The notes beneath the pieces are model-generated. The model was not told the origin of the DNA. It was given only the letters and a program-made list of their open reading frames with translations, and did no database searches. A stretch of 64,000 bases of DNA, taken from assembly GCA_030549495.1 (NCBI GenBank), contig JAUIRK010000561.1, forward strand, positions 131,501-195,500, given 5' to 3'. This DNA comes from Nectonema munidae. Its lineage: Eukaryota > Nematomorpha > Nectonematoida > Nectonematidae. Positions within the stretch are counted from its first letter, which is position 1. Every line of letters begins with the position of its first letter. The position numbers and the translations under genes were made by a program. This document shows positions 35,892-47,150 of this stretch, in pieces.

Positions 35892-38150
35892 ATGGTGAAG
35901 AAGTATGTGACATTTCTTCTTCACAAATCCACTCCTTTCACCGAATCCAAAGTAGATTCTTTCAAATTTCAAAGCCAGAGAACAAGCGTTCCTAAAAATC
36001 AAGACTGCTCCGTGAGTGATGGCGACGTCATTGAAAAAACGTCGTGGACTGCGATTTTAGAGTTTTTGGTCCAATACTTGCGCATACAATACGACATATT
36101 TCTCGATGAACACCGAATCAGCATTCTAATCCCAAGTCTGAGCTCAAGGGAGTGTGAGAAGTTGATCAACTGGCATCAAGCATTCACAATGGAAACCATT
36201 TTGAAGAGCATCTGTTCCTTGAATTCGCTTCCTACGGAAGAAGTTAATGTGTCACCTTGTGCATCTTATGGGATTTCATTATTCTTGGATGTGATTGTGA
36301 AAGAAATTTTGGACGTTGTTCTAGAAATATCTAAGAATGTTTGTGAAGTCATTGTCCTTATCTTCACACCCTTGCTAAACGACGGAAATGTGGTAGAAAT
36401 AAGCTCTCTTTTGGATAAAAGCATCAAAAAGAAGATTTCTAAACTTCCTGCAGAGTCTTTTTCACTTGTTAAAGTTTTCGTGGAGTTCCTCATTCCACCT
36501 CTTTCAAAAGCAGAGAAAGTTGAAAAAAGTAAGGGTGTAAATTTGATGGAGAAAGTTGACATTACGCGCCAAATTTGTGCGCGCTTTTATCACTGTTGCA
36601 ATGACATGCAAACATGTGCTATATCCGTTGTCAAGCGTCACTTCAATTTGATATCCGCCATCATATCTGGCATTCCAATGAAGGAAGAGAGTGGCAATAA
36701 TGCTTCCTTCAATTATGACGTTGAAATCTTGCTTCCCAGTTTTTCGAGCAATCCTGAATCTAAAGACCTCGAAGATTCTTCTCTTTTGTACCTGCACTGG
36801 TCCACTCCGAAAGGATCTTTGGTCAACAAAGCGATGAATCTTGGAAAGACGTGTTACCCTGTCACTCCAGTAAATTTGAATGCGCGTCCCACATCCTGCT
36901 TAGCTAATTTCATCTTGGGGGGACGCACTGTCATGCTTGACAGTGTGGAAAAGCAGCATCCCTTGCATGGGGGCAGTAAAAAAACGACAACACATATGTT
37001 GTCCGATTTTTCAACGGGCAGAATTTTTATGTTCCGGCTCACCAACTTGTCCACACCTGATTTCTTTGAAGATGCACCCTCCATAAGTGAAGGAGCGGGA
37101 GGAAAAGTGACGGATTATCGCATCAATGATATGGCTGCGCTCGTCAAGCGAAACACCCTTCGCTCTACACTCAGGACGTGTGATGTGTGTGGCATCCCTA
37201 ACCTTAGCGATGCTCGAAAATATTCGCAGATTTCGATCGAGCGCCAAACTCGCGTATGGCCGTTGAACATGTCTGATGCGCAAATCTTCAACATGGACTT
37301 GTTCTCGCGCCTTACAAGTTCCCTGAACAAGCGTGTGCTTAATTCAGCGGATGCCGCTTCATGCTTTCAAGAACTGGACTCTTTCATCGCCATGCACGTA
37401 GGAAACAAGCCCCTTACTCCTTATTTGCTCGCGCCGAGCTTTGCTTCCCCCAGCCTCTCTTCAAAGTACGGGAGATTCGTTAAGAAGGAGGCTGACTTAT
37501 ACAAAGTCGTTTGGCACAAGTTGTTAGAGTTTTGCAAAGCGCACTCAACAACATCTCTTGCACATAAAAGCGTTTTGGAGCATTTTCTCGCAGCGAGTAA
37601 GCGTCGTTTCCGACTTTCCGAAGATGATGCCGATGATGATCATGATGCAGCTAATTTGCTTCCAGAAGATGATGAGTGCAAGGGGAATAGTTACTCGACT
37701 TCGGATACTGAGGAATTAAAGGCTTCTCAGAGAGAGGATGAAAATAGCGGTGGGGATGTAGCGATGCTTATACCCGATAATGGAGTGAAGTGTTCAAGTG
37801 TTGACAACACTCGAGAGGTTAAAAAGATTGAAGTGGAGAGTAGTAGTGATGTTGTAGATGCTAATGAAACTGAAAAAGTGGGTGATGTATCGTACAGAAG
37901 GGCAGATGCAAAGTCTCCTTCAAATGATGATGGTGCGAAAGCCGTCATCAAAGTTGTGAAGATGGAAATCGATGACGTCAACGCCAATAAAAAAACTTCA
38001 CTCCTCTCCCTGTGGAATGAGCTTCCTGCGAATCGATCGCAAGAAAGGGAACGTAGAATTTTTAGGGGAAGGGAGGTTAGTAACGGCAAATTTGAGCTGT
38101 ACGAAAAATTGCTGAAAGAATTCAAGGAAGTGAAGGAAAGCGAAGCTTGA
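35892..38150 (+). CDS. INTS13: Integrator complex subunit 13 (asunder homologue), intronless
   Basis: INTS13 belongs to the INTS10-13-14 arm of the nuclear Integrator complex, which attenuates transcription and cleaves snRNA and other RNA polymerase II transcripts; in flies asunder is also needed for perinuclear dynein. The frame encodes 752 residues (human about 706). The N terminus KKYVTFLLHKSTPFTES (3-19) aligns with the start of the von Willebrand A-like domain, so the ATG at 35892 is right, and an in-frame stop precedes it. Diagnostic blocks are IPMKEE (261-266), NYDVEIL (274-280), TPVNLNARPTSCLANFILGG (325-344) and DAPSISEGAGGKVTDYRIND (394-413). An acidic, low-complexity linker follows (about 576-700). 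The end, SLLSLWNELPANRSQERE then KFELYEKLLKEF, corresponds to the C-terminal motif that binds the INTS4-9-11 cleavage module. The frame is intact and intronless, unlike vertebrate INTS13; it may be an intronless native gene or a functional retrocopy. Confidence 0.93.
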   Translation: MVKKYVTFLLHKSTPFTESKVDSFKFQSQRTSVPKNQDCSVSDGDVIEKTSWTAILEFLVQYLRIQYDIFLDEHRISILIPSLSSRECEKLINWHQAFTMETILKSICSLNSLPTEEVNVSPCASYGISLFLDVIVKEILDVVLEISKNVCEVIVLIFTPLLNDGNVVEISSLLDKSIKKKISKLPAESFSLVKVFVEFLIPPLSKAEKVEKSKGVNLMEKVDITRQICARFYHCCNDMQTCAISVVKRHFNLISAIISGIPMKEESGNNASFNYDVEILLPSFSSNPESKDLEDSSLLYLHWSTPKGSLVNKAMNLGKTCYPVTPVNLNARPTSCLANFILGGRTVMLDSVEKQHPLHGGSKKTTTHMLSDFSTGRIFMFRLTNLSTPDFFEDAPSISEGAGGKVTDYRINDMAALVKRNTLRSTLRTCDVCGIPNLSDARKYSQISIERQTRVWPLNMSDAQIFNMDLFSRLTSSLNKRVLNSADAASCFQELDSFIAMHVGNKPLTPYLLAPSFASPSLSSKYGRFVKKEADLYKVVWHKLLEFCKAHSTTSLAHKSVLEHFLAASKRRFRLSEDDADDDHDAANLLPEDDECKGNSYSTSDTEELKASQREDENSGGDVAMLIPDNGVKCSSVDNTREVKKIEVESSSDVVDANETEKVGDVSYRRADAKSPSNDDGAKAVIKVVKMEIDDVNANKKTSLLSLWNELPANRSQERERRIFRGREVSNGKFELYEKLLKEFKEVKESEA

Positions 38151-38324
38151 AGCAGAGAAGAATGAAAAGTTGATTTGTGTGATTGATTGCATTCTTCCGC
38201 CAATGAAAACACCGTTTGGAGTACACACGCCCTCCTTTCCTTGAGAAGGTCTACTTGGAAAGTGTTGAAGGTAATACTCCGATCTCCCTTTCTTTCACGA
38301 GTTCTTTGAAATCTTTATCGAATA

Positions 38325-38340
38325 TTCAGAATAAATTATT
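38325..38340 (+). terminator. Poly(A) signal region of INTS13
   Basis: AATAAA within CAGAATAAATTATT lies about 180 nt beyond the stop codon. No genomic poly(A) run follows, so a recent retrocopy is not supported. Confidence 0.4.
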
Positions 38341-40606
38341 ATTCATACGAAAGGAAACACTGTTTTATTTGTTCAAACCGGCTTTCGGAGCTGGTTAAAA
38401 GTGTGTATGATGTGGCTTTGCAGCTGAAACATTTCCCATTCAAAAGTAAATCTTTGCAGTTATCGCTATTACAAAGTAAATAGTTACGTTTCTTCTATTG
38501 GGTCTAATTGTTTCGTCAAATACTTTTTCACACGTTTGCCCAAAATACGACAAAGATTGTGAATATAGTATTTTAGGCTTCTCATTCTTTTTTGTTATTT
38601 TAAGTTGAGATCTCAAAGATGGCTTTGCTTTTATTTTATATTAACTTTCATCAAAACTTTTAGGGCAGTAATGTTGTTCTGTACACCACTCATTACATTC
38701 ACAAGTACGAACGATATTTACCAAATGATTCAATAAAATTTGAAATGTTATATCAACAGCTGCCGATAGATTTTTAAATTTCTCAAATATCTCAACCCCA
38801 AAATGTTTATGCAAAATCATCCAAAAAATAAGAGAATGTGCTTTTGCAAAGATATCAACTAGAAACAAGTTAGATGACTTTGGTTCCCTAAAGTTTGATG
38901 TCTATCCTATCTACCCGTATTTTTTTGAAATAATGACCTTTCGAAAATTGAATTTATATATGAAAGCCTAAATTTGCGATTTTGGTTGATTTTGATTTTT
39001 GAAAAATGTTGAAACTACCCATATTGATATTGCAATTTGGCAATTCAATGTTTCAATATTCAACTTTTTGTACAGCAAGAAATCCTTATTGCTTGCCAAA
39101 CAATGGTTCTTACTTTTGATCGGGTGTGACATATTTAATCAATCGCTCTAGACTACTTTAAATTAAAAAAATTTCCCGTCAATTCATCGCCTAATAGAAA
39201 AGAGTCCATAGAAATACATAAAAGATACAAAAAAAAGTTATTCAAAAAACGGGAAAAAAGGCGGCGAATATCGCGTCGGTTACGTTGAATTTGTCAGCCT
39301 GATGCACTGATTAATTTTCACGGAATGCCATCACTATATCATCCGACAAGCAATATTTATCAATGCATAACATCACTAAAACCTATATCTATGAGAATTG
39401 CAAAAATTAGAAGCTGACCAGATCCTTCTAACATGAGCATAACAAATACAGTGTCTATCATTGTATTTTTTGTAGGATAATTTATAAATAAATCTTCAGA
39501 ATCATTTTTAGTTTCACATATTGGATATTGTATTTAACGCTTGGTGGATCTCTTGAACAGTGGTTTGTTATGAACCAAAAAATAGAATTCACTTAGTTGA
39601 CCTATTCAAGTTGTTTAGAATTTTAATCCATTATCATTTTGTATTAAGAATATTTTGAAACATATTTTCTGCTTTTTATAAAAAAATTTACTATATATAT
39701 TTTTTATTTTACAGTCTAAAAATGGAATGGGTAAAAAATTAATTTTCTATAGTCCATTTATTTGGTGTGGATAGCTTTAAAATGACCCACCTATAAATTT
39801 TTGTGGACAATGTGGTAAACTAAAAAAAGTTAAATTACGAATATCATTTATTTTTTTTTAAATCGCTTTCATAGGCAAAGATTTTAAAAATGATCATTAG
39901 TCAGGAATCAAAGGATTTCTCCAATCAAATTTGAGCAAAATTTTCGTGGAAGATGGAATCAAAGAAGTGCTCGTAAAATAAAAAAGACGACATCTCTTTT
40001 CTAGACAAACCATATGGCGCATCGATTTAGATTGGACCAGAGAAATCAGGACTATTCTAAAAAATATAATTCTTTCAATTTATCTTAACATACATAAATA
40101 TTACATTTTTATCCATTGCTTACCAAAAGAGTTCCTTACAGTTTCCTTCGGGTTCTTTGAAGGCGTGCCAGATAATTAAAAATTCCAACACTAGAAAAGC
40201 GATCGCGTCGCATAAAACCCCCAACTTTTTTCAAAAGTTTTTTTTAGTTAGAAATTAGGATTGGCCATTGTTTTCCTCTCTGATCCACACGAAACTCCTG
40301 TAATGGACTAATTTATTTTCCTATAATAAGGCGCAACTCTAAAAATTAAATCATTTTATTCATGTATTATCTCTTCCCTACCACCCAAGACATCAAGCCT
40401 GTCTTAAGCTTTTCTATTGTGTATGATAAAATGGAGTAATTTCACTTGGGACGTCATGAATAAGTTTTTGCTATGGAAAGGAAGCATTTGGATGAGGAGT
40501 TTAGAGTCCGTTGCATGTGGGGAGGTAAAATAGATGCTACGATGTTCATGACAGTATTCTCATATTGAAGGCTTTTTAGCAGTCAGGCAAAGGGTACCTT
40601 TAGTCA
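38341..40606. other. Non-coding stretch, nothing recognised
   Basis: AT-rich; short open frames show no features. Confidence 0.35.
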
Positions 40607-40826
40607 CAATATTTCTTGATACATATGTCATAGGGAAAATAAGAGCGTATGATTGGCAGTTATCCATGTACAGGTGAAGAATGACATTTTACGGATAGTT
40701 TTCTGAATTTCTGAATGAACAATATTTCTTGATACATTTGTCATAGGGAAAATAAGAGCGTATGATGGCAGTTATCCATGTACAGGTGAAGAATGCCATT
40801 TTACGGATAGTTTTCTGAATTTAGAA
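40607..40826. repeat. Tandem duplication, 113-bp unit, two copies
   Basis: CAATATTTCTTGATACAT, GTCATAGGGAAAATAAGAGC, CAGTTATCCATGTACAGGTG and TTTTACGGATAGTTTTCTG occur in both copies in the same order. Only a few differences separate the copies, so the duplication is fairly recent. Confidence 0.9.
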
Positions 40827-43404
40827 TTAATTTTAGGGGGATACACATATATTATGTAAGGCCATATGGAGGGGAGGGGGGGGGTTGTTCAATTGAGTTA
40901 TGAAACGTTACGCGGATGTTCAAAAAAGAAGATAAATTGAAAAATGAGTTAAGTTGGAAATGTTTTTGCCACCACCAATACGATTAAATTGAATTAGAGC
41001 GACCATGTGTTCATGAAGATAGTTCGAAAGAAAAAATTTATTTTTTAACTAATTTTTGGCAAAGAATCGCTATTGAGCCTATTAAAGAGAAAACATTTCA
41101 ATTAAGAATTCTAATCAATTATTATTGTCTAAACCTAACTGAGTGTAGTGTTTGTGAAATGTAGTCATTTTTACACTTGATATACGCTTCCTTAAAAGTC
41201 CGAGACTGAGGGAGAAGAGTAATCTTTAACTCTTCAATTTTCTTTATTTTTTTTTTGCTAATCTTTAACTTCATCAAAGTTAGAGCTAAAAACATTAAAT
41301 CTGAAAAAGAAGTTGTTTATGAACAGAATTTTTTTTAAAAAAAGCGATATGCAATCTGTTTTATAAAGTCAACTGGAATATAAAATGGGTGTGCTATTTT
41401 TCTCTGATGTAGGCGCATCTGTAGGTGTATAAGTTATATAGCATTACAAGTTCAAGTATTTCAAATTTAAATCAAATTAGCTAATTTTTTATTGAGTTTG
41501 AAAATATTTGATTTTTTGTTGAGAGAAGATACAATATTGAATCACACATCTCTTACAAATAAGAGTTCTAAAATAAAAATTTCAGAACTTCAAATTCAAC
41601 TTTTATAACTTTTTTTTTAATTAAAAATACTAACTAACAATTTATTTTTATAAAAATATTTATTACCGATCTAAAAAATAAACGTTTATTTTGATAAACA
41701 CATTTTTTATTAATTGAAAAAGCTTGTTCAATCATCTACAAGATATGGAAATAAATACTTGTGTGTAAGAGCTAAGATAAAACTACCTAAAACTTCAAAA
41801 AATTCCACTTGACCTTGAAAACATTTCACTTGAACTTGTAAGGCTAAATTTAGTAATTAATAAAAATAGTTCTTTTGTGGGTATTATCAATTTTTATTGA
41901 AAAAACATAAATTTTAAGGAAACTAAAAATATCCAATCCATGGCATCTTGTGTGTAGTATGTCATTTATGCGTAACATAAATCTTGAATTCAAAATTTTT
42001 TTATTTAAAAAAACTATTAAAATTTCGTTGTAGTAAAAATTAAAAAAATATCTTTGATAGATATGCTCATTTAATTTTGTATATACTATAAAGTAAGAAA
42101 ATGGAACACTTTTAAGCACCATCTAGTTTCTCCTTTATCAAAGTGGTATATAAAGGAAGGATGTAGAATAAGTATCTTCCCGCAACTTTTTTAAGGTTGA
42201 ACTAAGGATAGACTGGAAATATTTTTTTAAAGGATGATATTGCACAACATTTTTGATGTTTTTGAATTGAAATTGCCAAATGGGTATGCTTTTTTTTTAA
42301 AAACATTTAAAAAATCACTCCTCAAATAAAAGCTTAATACGCAGGAGAAATCAATTTAAGTATATAATGATGATCAACTTATATATATATTACTTGGACA
42401 AATATCGGATTTATTAAAACACGAAGATCAGAAAAGTACCAGCATGCTGCCATTTTGATTAAGAATGAATTGAATGATTATATTATTATTATTAAATAAA
42501 TTGTGTTACGCGTAATTTAGCTCTAGGAATCGAGAGTTCTTGTAGGGGCAAAGAGGCTTTCTTAACCTTCGTGACAACCATTTTTTTCGTCTTTTTTTTC
42601 CACTTTTTTCTGAATTAACACAATTAATACAAGATTAATCAACTGCAATAATACATAAATCGAAATCATTTGAAAACGAATCATGAATGCATTTTATGCG
42701 CTGACAGATCAAATGGCTGAGAAAGCGGGAAGATGTCTACAGAAACACTAATTTGGATGTCACGAGCTGATTTTTCAGTTAAACTTATATTGTGTGTTCG
42801 CTTTGTAGCGAACTTTCAAATGAAAATAAGTAAGTAAATATATATCACATATATTTTACTTTTAAAGTTGGCAAAATGAAAATCTACTTAGTGAAATAAT
42901 CACTTCGTATATCTTTGCCTAAACATGAAAGAACAGAATAAACTTAAATTTAGGTGTTGAGTAGAGGACTGTATTCTTTACATTTCTAAATGTATTAAGT
43001 ATTATTGTTGAATCAGATAAACCCTGAACATTTTCAAGAATTTGTGAAATCTCTCTTTTTTCACTTAGCAATTTCATCAATTCAACAGTGTTTCATGAAT
43101 TTCCTAGGAATTTCGTGTAATCACTGAAGTAACTCTAGTTATTTCATGAAATGCATGGCCTTTCTAATCTTGACACTTTACATACATGCCAACTATCGCA
43201 ATTTTTTTACGGATTATTCCGATTCTTCAAAGTGATTGCTGATTTTGGGATAAAAAATTTTGTTAAAAGCCTGATTTTATAAATTTTGTAAAAAAAAAAC
43301 TTTTTTCTATTTGTATAAATAACTTTATTATCTATATTATAAAAGACATGCATCCAGCCACTAAGATTTGAACTGGCTCACTTCCTGGTGATAGGTTCAA
43401 TTTT
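40827..43404. other. Non-coding stretch, nothing recognised
   Basis: About 2.6 kb of AT-rich DNA with a G-run near 40876. No supported gene. Confidence 0.35.
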
Positions 43405-43495
43405 TTAGTGCCGGTCCCAAACCAGGCTAAATTGGGGAGGGTTGGCGTCTGGAAGTGCACCCGGCTGTGAAAAGCATTTCTGCCAACACCAAACA
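43405..43495 (+). mobile_element. Widely shared LINE/SINE-type 3' tail
   Basis: Words TAGTGCCGGTCCCAAACCAG and GGGAGGGTTGGCGTCTGGAA, followed by GCACCCGGCTGTGAAAA, resemble a tail I remember from many animal genomes (GTGCCGGTCCCAAGCCC, then GTCAGGAAGGGCATCCGGC), probably from RTE-type LINEs. The upstream bases contain GATTTGAACTGG, the reverse complement of a B-box-like word. Assignment is tentative. Confidence 0.35.
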
Positions 43496-44061
43496 ATGAT
43501 GAGTGTAAACAAAAATTTTCAGAATCAGATAGAGGAGGCTCATCAAAAAATAGCGACTGCGTATAGAAACGGGAAAATAAAGGTGAGAAGTAAGAAGATA
43601 TTTTATAAAAACATATCTCAGACTCACATACGCAGTGTGAAAGAACTTCCAGTGTGGTAAAAAAGATCCAACTGTACCCCGGGACGATGGTAAACAGTCT
43701 ACACTCTGTGCTCTACTCCCAACAAAGATTAGATTATTTTCTCTGTATATAAACAAAGATTTGAACTGATAAATTCAAGTATTATATAAAACATAATTTA
43801 AATTAAATGGAGAAAAATAGCGTAAAATTGAGGATTTACGCGTATCTAAGGGATCAAAGTTAGGCAGAAGCAAAAGAAAACTTCTTCATAACTTCTGCTT
43901 TTTGTTCTTGAAACTCAAATCCAAAGCTTCTTTCTTCATCTTTCATTTCTCCGTTCTTTATCTCGTCTTCGATATTCTCACGCGTATATATACTTCTCCT
44001 TTGTTTTGTTCAAAAGTTTTTTTCAAAATTTCATTCGCTCTTCAACCTTTACTTCTCTTAC
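43496..44061. other. Non-coding stretch with a TATA-like site
   Basis: GTATATATAC at 43984-43993 resembles a TATA box and precedes a small ATG frame at 44062. Otherwise nothing. Confidence 0.3.
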
Positions 44062-44194
44062 AATGTTTGCTATTTTTCTAATTTGTCTCGGAGTGTTGTT
44101 TAAAATTAAAAAAAAAACTATTCAGTGGCCTTTGCAGTTCTCTGTCATGAAAGTCAATCCGATTTCAAATTTCTTTAGTGTACATGCTATTTAA
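44062..44194 (+). CDS. Candidate 43-residue peptide with hydrophobic start
   Basis: Starting at the ATG (44062) the frame begins MFAIFLICLGVLFKIKKK, a short hydrophobic segment followed by lysines, which could be a signal or membrane anchor. It lies about 70 bp after a TATA-like site. Nothing in the remainder is recognisable, and it could equally be a first exon or chance. Confidence is low. Confidence 0.15.
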
Positions 44195-44462
44195 TATCAA
44201 ATATCGGAGAATTCAATCAGTGTAAACTCACAATTACATCACCAAGAATAACTTTATTAATAAAGCTTAGAAAGGCAAAGTAGAATTGCGGAAGGACGAA
44301 ACAGAATTACAAAAAGACAAAATAAAATGGCCATTAAGAATACGATGGAACTAAAAATTATGTATACCGTGAATCCGCATATTGGCCTAATTGCTTGTTA
44401 TCTAATGGTGCATTTCTTTATAAGATTTTTAGGCCATTGAAATAAGAGATGAAATTATTTGA

Positions 44463-45289
44463 TATATTAAAACCTCATTATCTCGAATTTGAAGGGACCA
44501 AACAAAAACTTCGAGATATCCAGGTGTTCGAGATATCCAAAATATCAAGAAAAACTATTATCAAGTCCATTTTTTGAAAAATAAGTATCGACCGGTATGT
44601 TTTTTCTCTGCTTGTTAGATCTAAAGTAACTCTGCTAAAATAAACAGATCCTGATATGTTTTTAAAGTGCATTTTATTTTAAATCAAGGTCAGTAAGTCG
44701 GACTCAAAGATACAGAAAGTTCAAAAAATGGTAGATGATTTGATGAAGGCATAAAAAACTATGAAAATCCATGATCATTACACATCGTATGCCTAGTTTT
44801 ACATCGCTTCTCTAAGCAGCTTTGATGATGTTGATATATTACTTTCATTAAGATTTTCATTACAAACTTAAAAATATGGCAACAATTGTTGCATAAATAA
44901 AATTTTAAACACTGAAATTTATTGGGGAGAATGGAGAGAGGAGCAAGATGCGTTTTGCCCCCTAGGAAAACATTAAGTGGAGGGGAGAGGGAAAGGGTCC
45001 CTGATGTATTGTTGCAATATTACTAGAGAACATTTATTTTTTATTATTTGGTGTTTTGGTTGTAAATGATTATTTACGTATGTAAAAAGTTCGAGATAAA
45101 CATAGTAAATTTGATGTTTGTAACAATTAAATACTTCGAGATATCCCGGTCATTCAAGATATCAGAGTTCGGGATAGCCAAACTTATTTACATGTAATGT
45201 ATAGGGAAAAAAGTTCGTACCATAAAAGAACTTCGAGATAACCGATACTTCGAGATATCACATGTTCGAGATATCGAAGTTTCACTGTA
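44463..45289. mobile_element. Pogo-like MITE, 827 bp, with sub-terminal TTCGAGATATC repeats
   Basis: The left end TATATTAAAACCTCATTATC and the reverse complement of the right end TACAGTGAAACTTCGATATC agree at about 19 of 25 positions when extended to the shared TCTCGAA. Near both ends the word TTCGAGATATC (or a variant) recurs in short spacing: at 44510, 44528, 45135, 45228, 45248 and 45265. The termini are of pogo/Tigger style (Tc1/mariner superfamily). No transposase frame is present. Confidence 0.6.
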
Positions 45290-45292
45290 TAA

Positions 45293-45690
45293 AGTTTGAT
45301 ATTTTTTGATTTTTTAAAGAATATTTTTCGATTCTTTGATTACAGAATTTTATTTTGATTATTTGACAAATATAATATTTAAAATCGTGCAAATTGCAAA
45401 GTATAGTCAATAACTTTTGTAACATCGTATGAGGTAGCAAAATATGAACAGAAAGTTTGATATTTTTTGATTTTTTAAAGAATATTTTTCGATTCTTTGA
45501 TTACAGAATTTTATTTTGATTATTTGACAAATATAATATTTAAAATCGTGCAAATTGCAAAGTATAGTCAATAACTTTTGTAACATCGTATGAGGTAGCA
45601 AAATATGAACAGAAAGTTTGATATTTTTTGATTTTTTAAAGAATATTTTTCGATTCTTTGATTACAGAATTTTATTTTGATTATTTGATA
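45293..45690. repeat. 161-bp tandem repeat, about 2.5 copies
   Basis: Units begin AGTTTGATATTTTTTG at 45293, 45454 and 45615. The first two are nearly identical throughout, including AAAATCGTGCAAATTGCAAA and CTTTTGTAACATCGTATGAG. The third is partial. The array starts four bases after the pogo-like MITE. A single diverged copy lies at 16.7 kb. Confidence 0.92.
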
Positions 45691-46184
45691 AAATATAATA
45701 TATATATAAAAAAAAGTATCATCTTACGAAACGAAGAGAAGAAAAGTGGCGGAGAGAAGTATTAGAAGGAGAATGACAGCAAGAATGATTGAAGCAATTG
45801 CCATCCTCTTCCATAACAGCATTCTTCGTTTACCTGTGGGTTAGAAGAATGGGGAAGCTGTAATTAACGTTTATTAGCAAAGAAAGTTCGTCGTTGGAAT
45901 GGAAGCCAAGAACTACGAGTGGGAAAGAGAGTCATCTAGAGTGCCCCCCCCCCCTTTCTGCACAACCCTGAATCCCTTTTTCGTAGATTGTGGAACAGAG
46001 TGCAAGTACAATATAAGAAGCTTACAAATTCAATATCATCATTAATTTAGTAGTTGCGGATCTCATCTAGTCACAAGAAGGGTTGTACAGTCGCACGTTT
46101 TGAGAAGTTGAAGTCGTAATAATTGCTGCATTTCCGACTCCCATTTTAAAAATAGTTGTATTCATAATTTAAAAGTTTTTGCAA

Positions 46185-46445
46185 CTCATAGAAAAAGGCA
46201 GAAAAATTCGTTAGAATTAAGGAATAAACTTTTACAAATACCTTGGAAAGGAACAATGCTTAGTTTATGCGTATAAAGCTTTAAATAAAAGTGAAACACC
46301 GCTAAGCTAAGCTAAATTTAGTTTTTGAAAGCTATAATTTTGGCTTAGACAAAAAGGATACAAGACAATATTTGGAAAATCTTTTTGAAGGCAATGTATG
46401 AAAGATACTAAACTACAAATGCAAATCAATATAACACCATTTTAA
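46185..46445. repeat. Dispersed repeat, copy 2
   Basis: This is the partner of 24343-24550, in the same orientation and diverged. It contains AGCTAAGCTAA short repeats not present in copy 1. Confidence 0.6.
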
Positions 46446-47118
46446 TATATAGCGTTGAAGAACAGATGGAGACTTATTTCAATCTATAAAATTATTTTCC
46501 GACTCTACAAAACTCACTGGTCCAGAAGGAATCAGGAGATGCAAGGTATGAGACTCATTTCAATCTCCCATTACCGATTTATATGCCACAGAAAGAAGAA
46601 ACTTTTATACACAAAAAGAAAAATAAACTTTCTAGTTTGTGACGCAAGAAATCTTGTTTTTTTATATTTTATACTTTTATTTTTTTTAAAAAAAAATGTC
46701 ACCATGTAAAAACTATTGCTTCATTGTGTTCATCCACATTTCTTACTCCATAAAAATAACTTTCTTCTTTGTAAGAAAAATGTCTTTATTGTGCAAAAAT
46801 GAGCTTTCCTAACACTTTTCTTTATAATTGCGCTTGTTTAGATTTTGAAAAGAAAAAGAATTTATTGAGAAAGTAGACTTATTTCAAATTATAAAAATTT
46901 TTTTTTTATTATAATACATCAAACAGTGGCGCTATAGTGATACATTATATATTTAATAATACTGGAAGGAAGAAAATTTGTATCTTTTTTAGAATTTTTT
47001 TAAATAAAAAAATTTTTTAAATTTTTTTTGGGGGTGAAAAATCTCTGTTGTGAAGTTTGAAAAAAAAAAATTAAAATTAAAAATAAAATTTATTTTAAAA
47101 ATTTAAAAAAAAAAAAAA

Positions 47119-47150
<32 letters not shown>

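Noticed and set aside
36266-38228. Minus-strand frames over INTS13
   Set aside because: They are antisense shadows of a conserved coding sequence.
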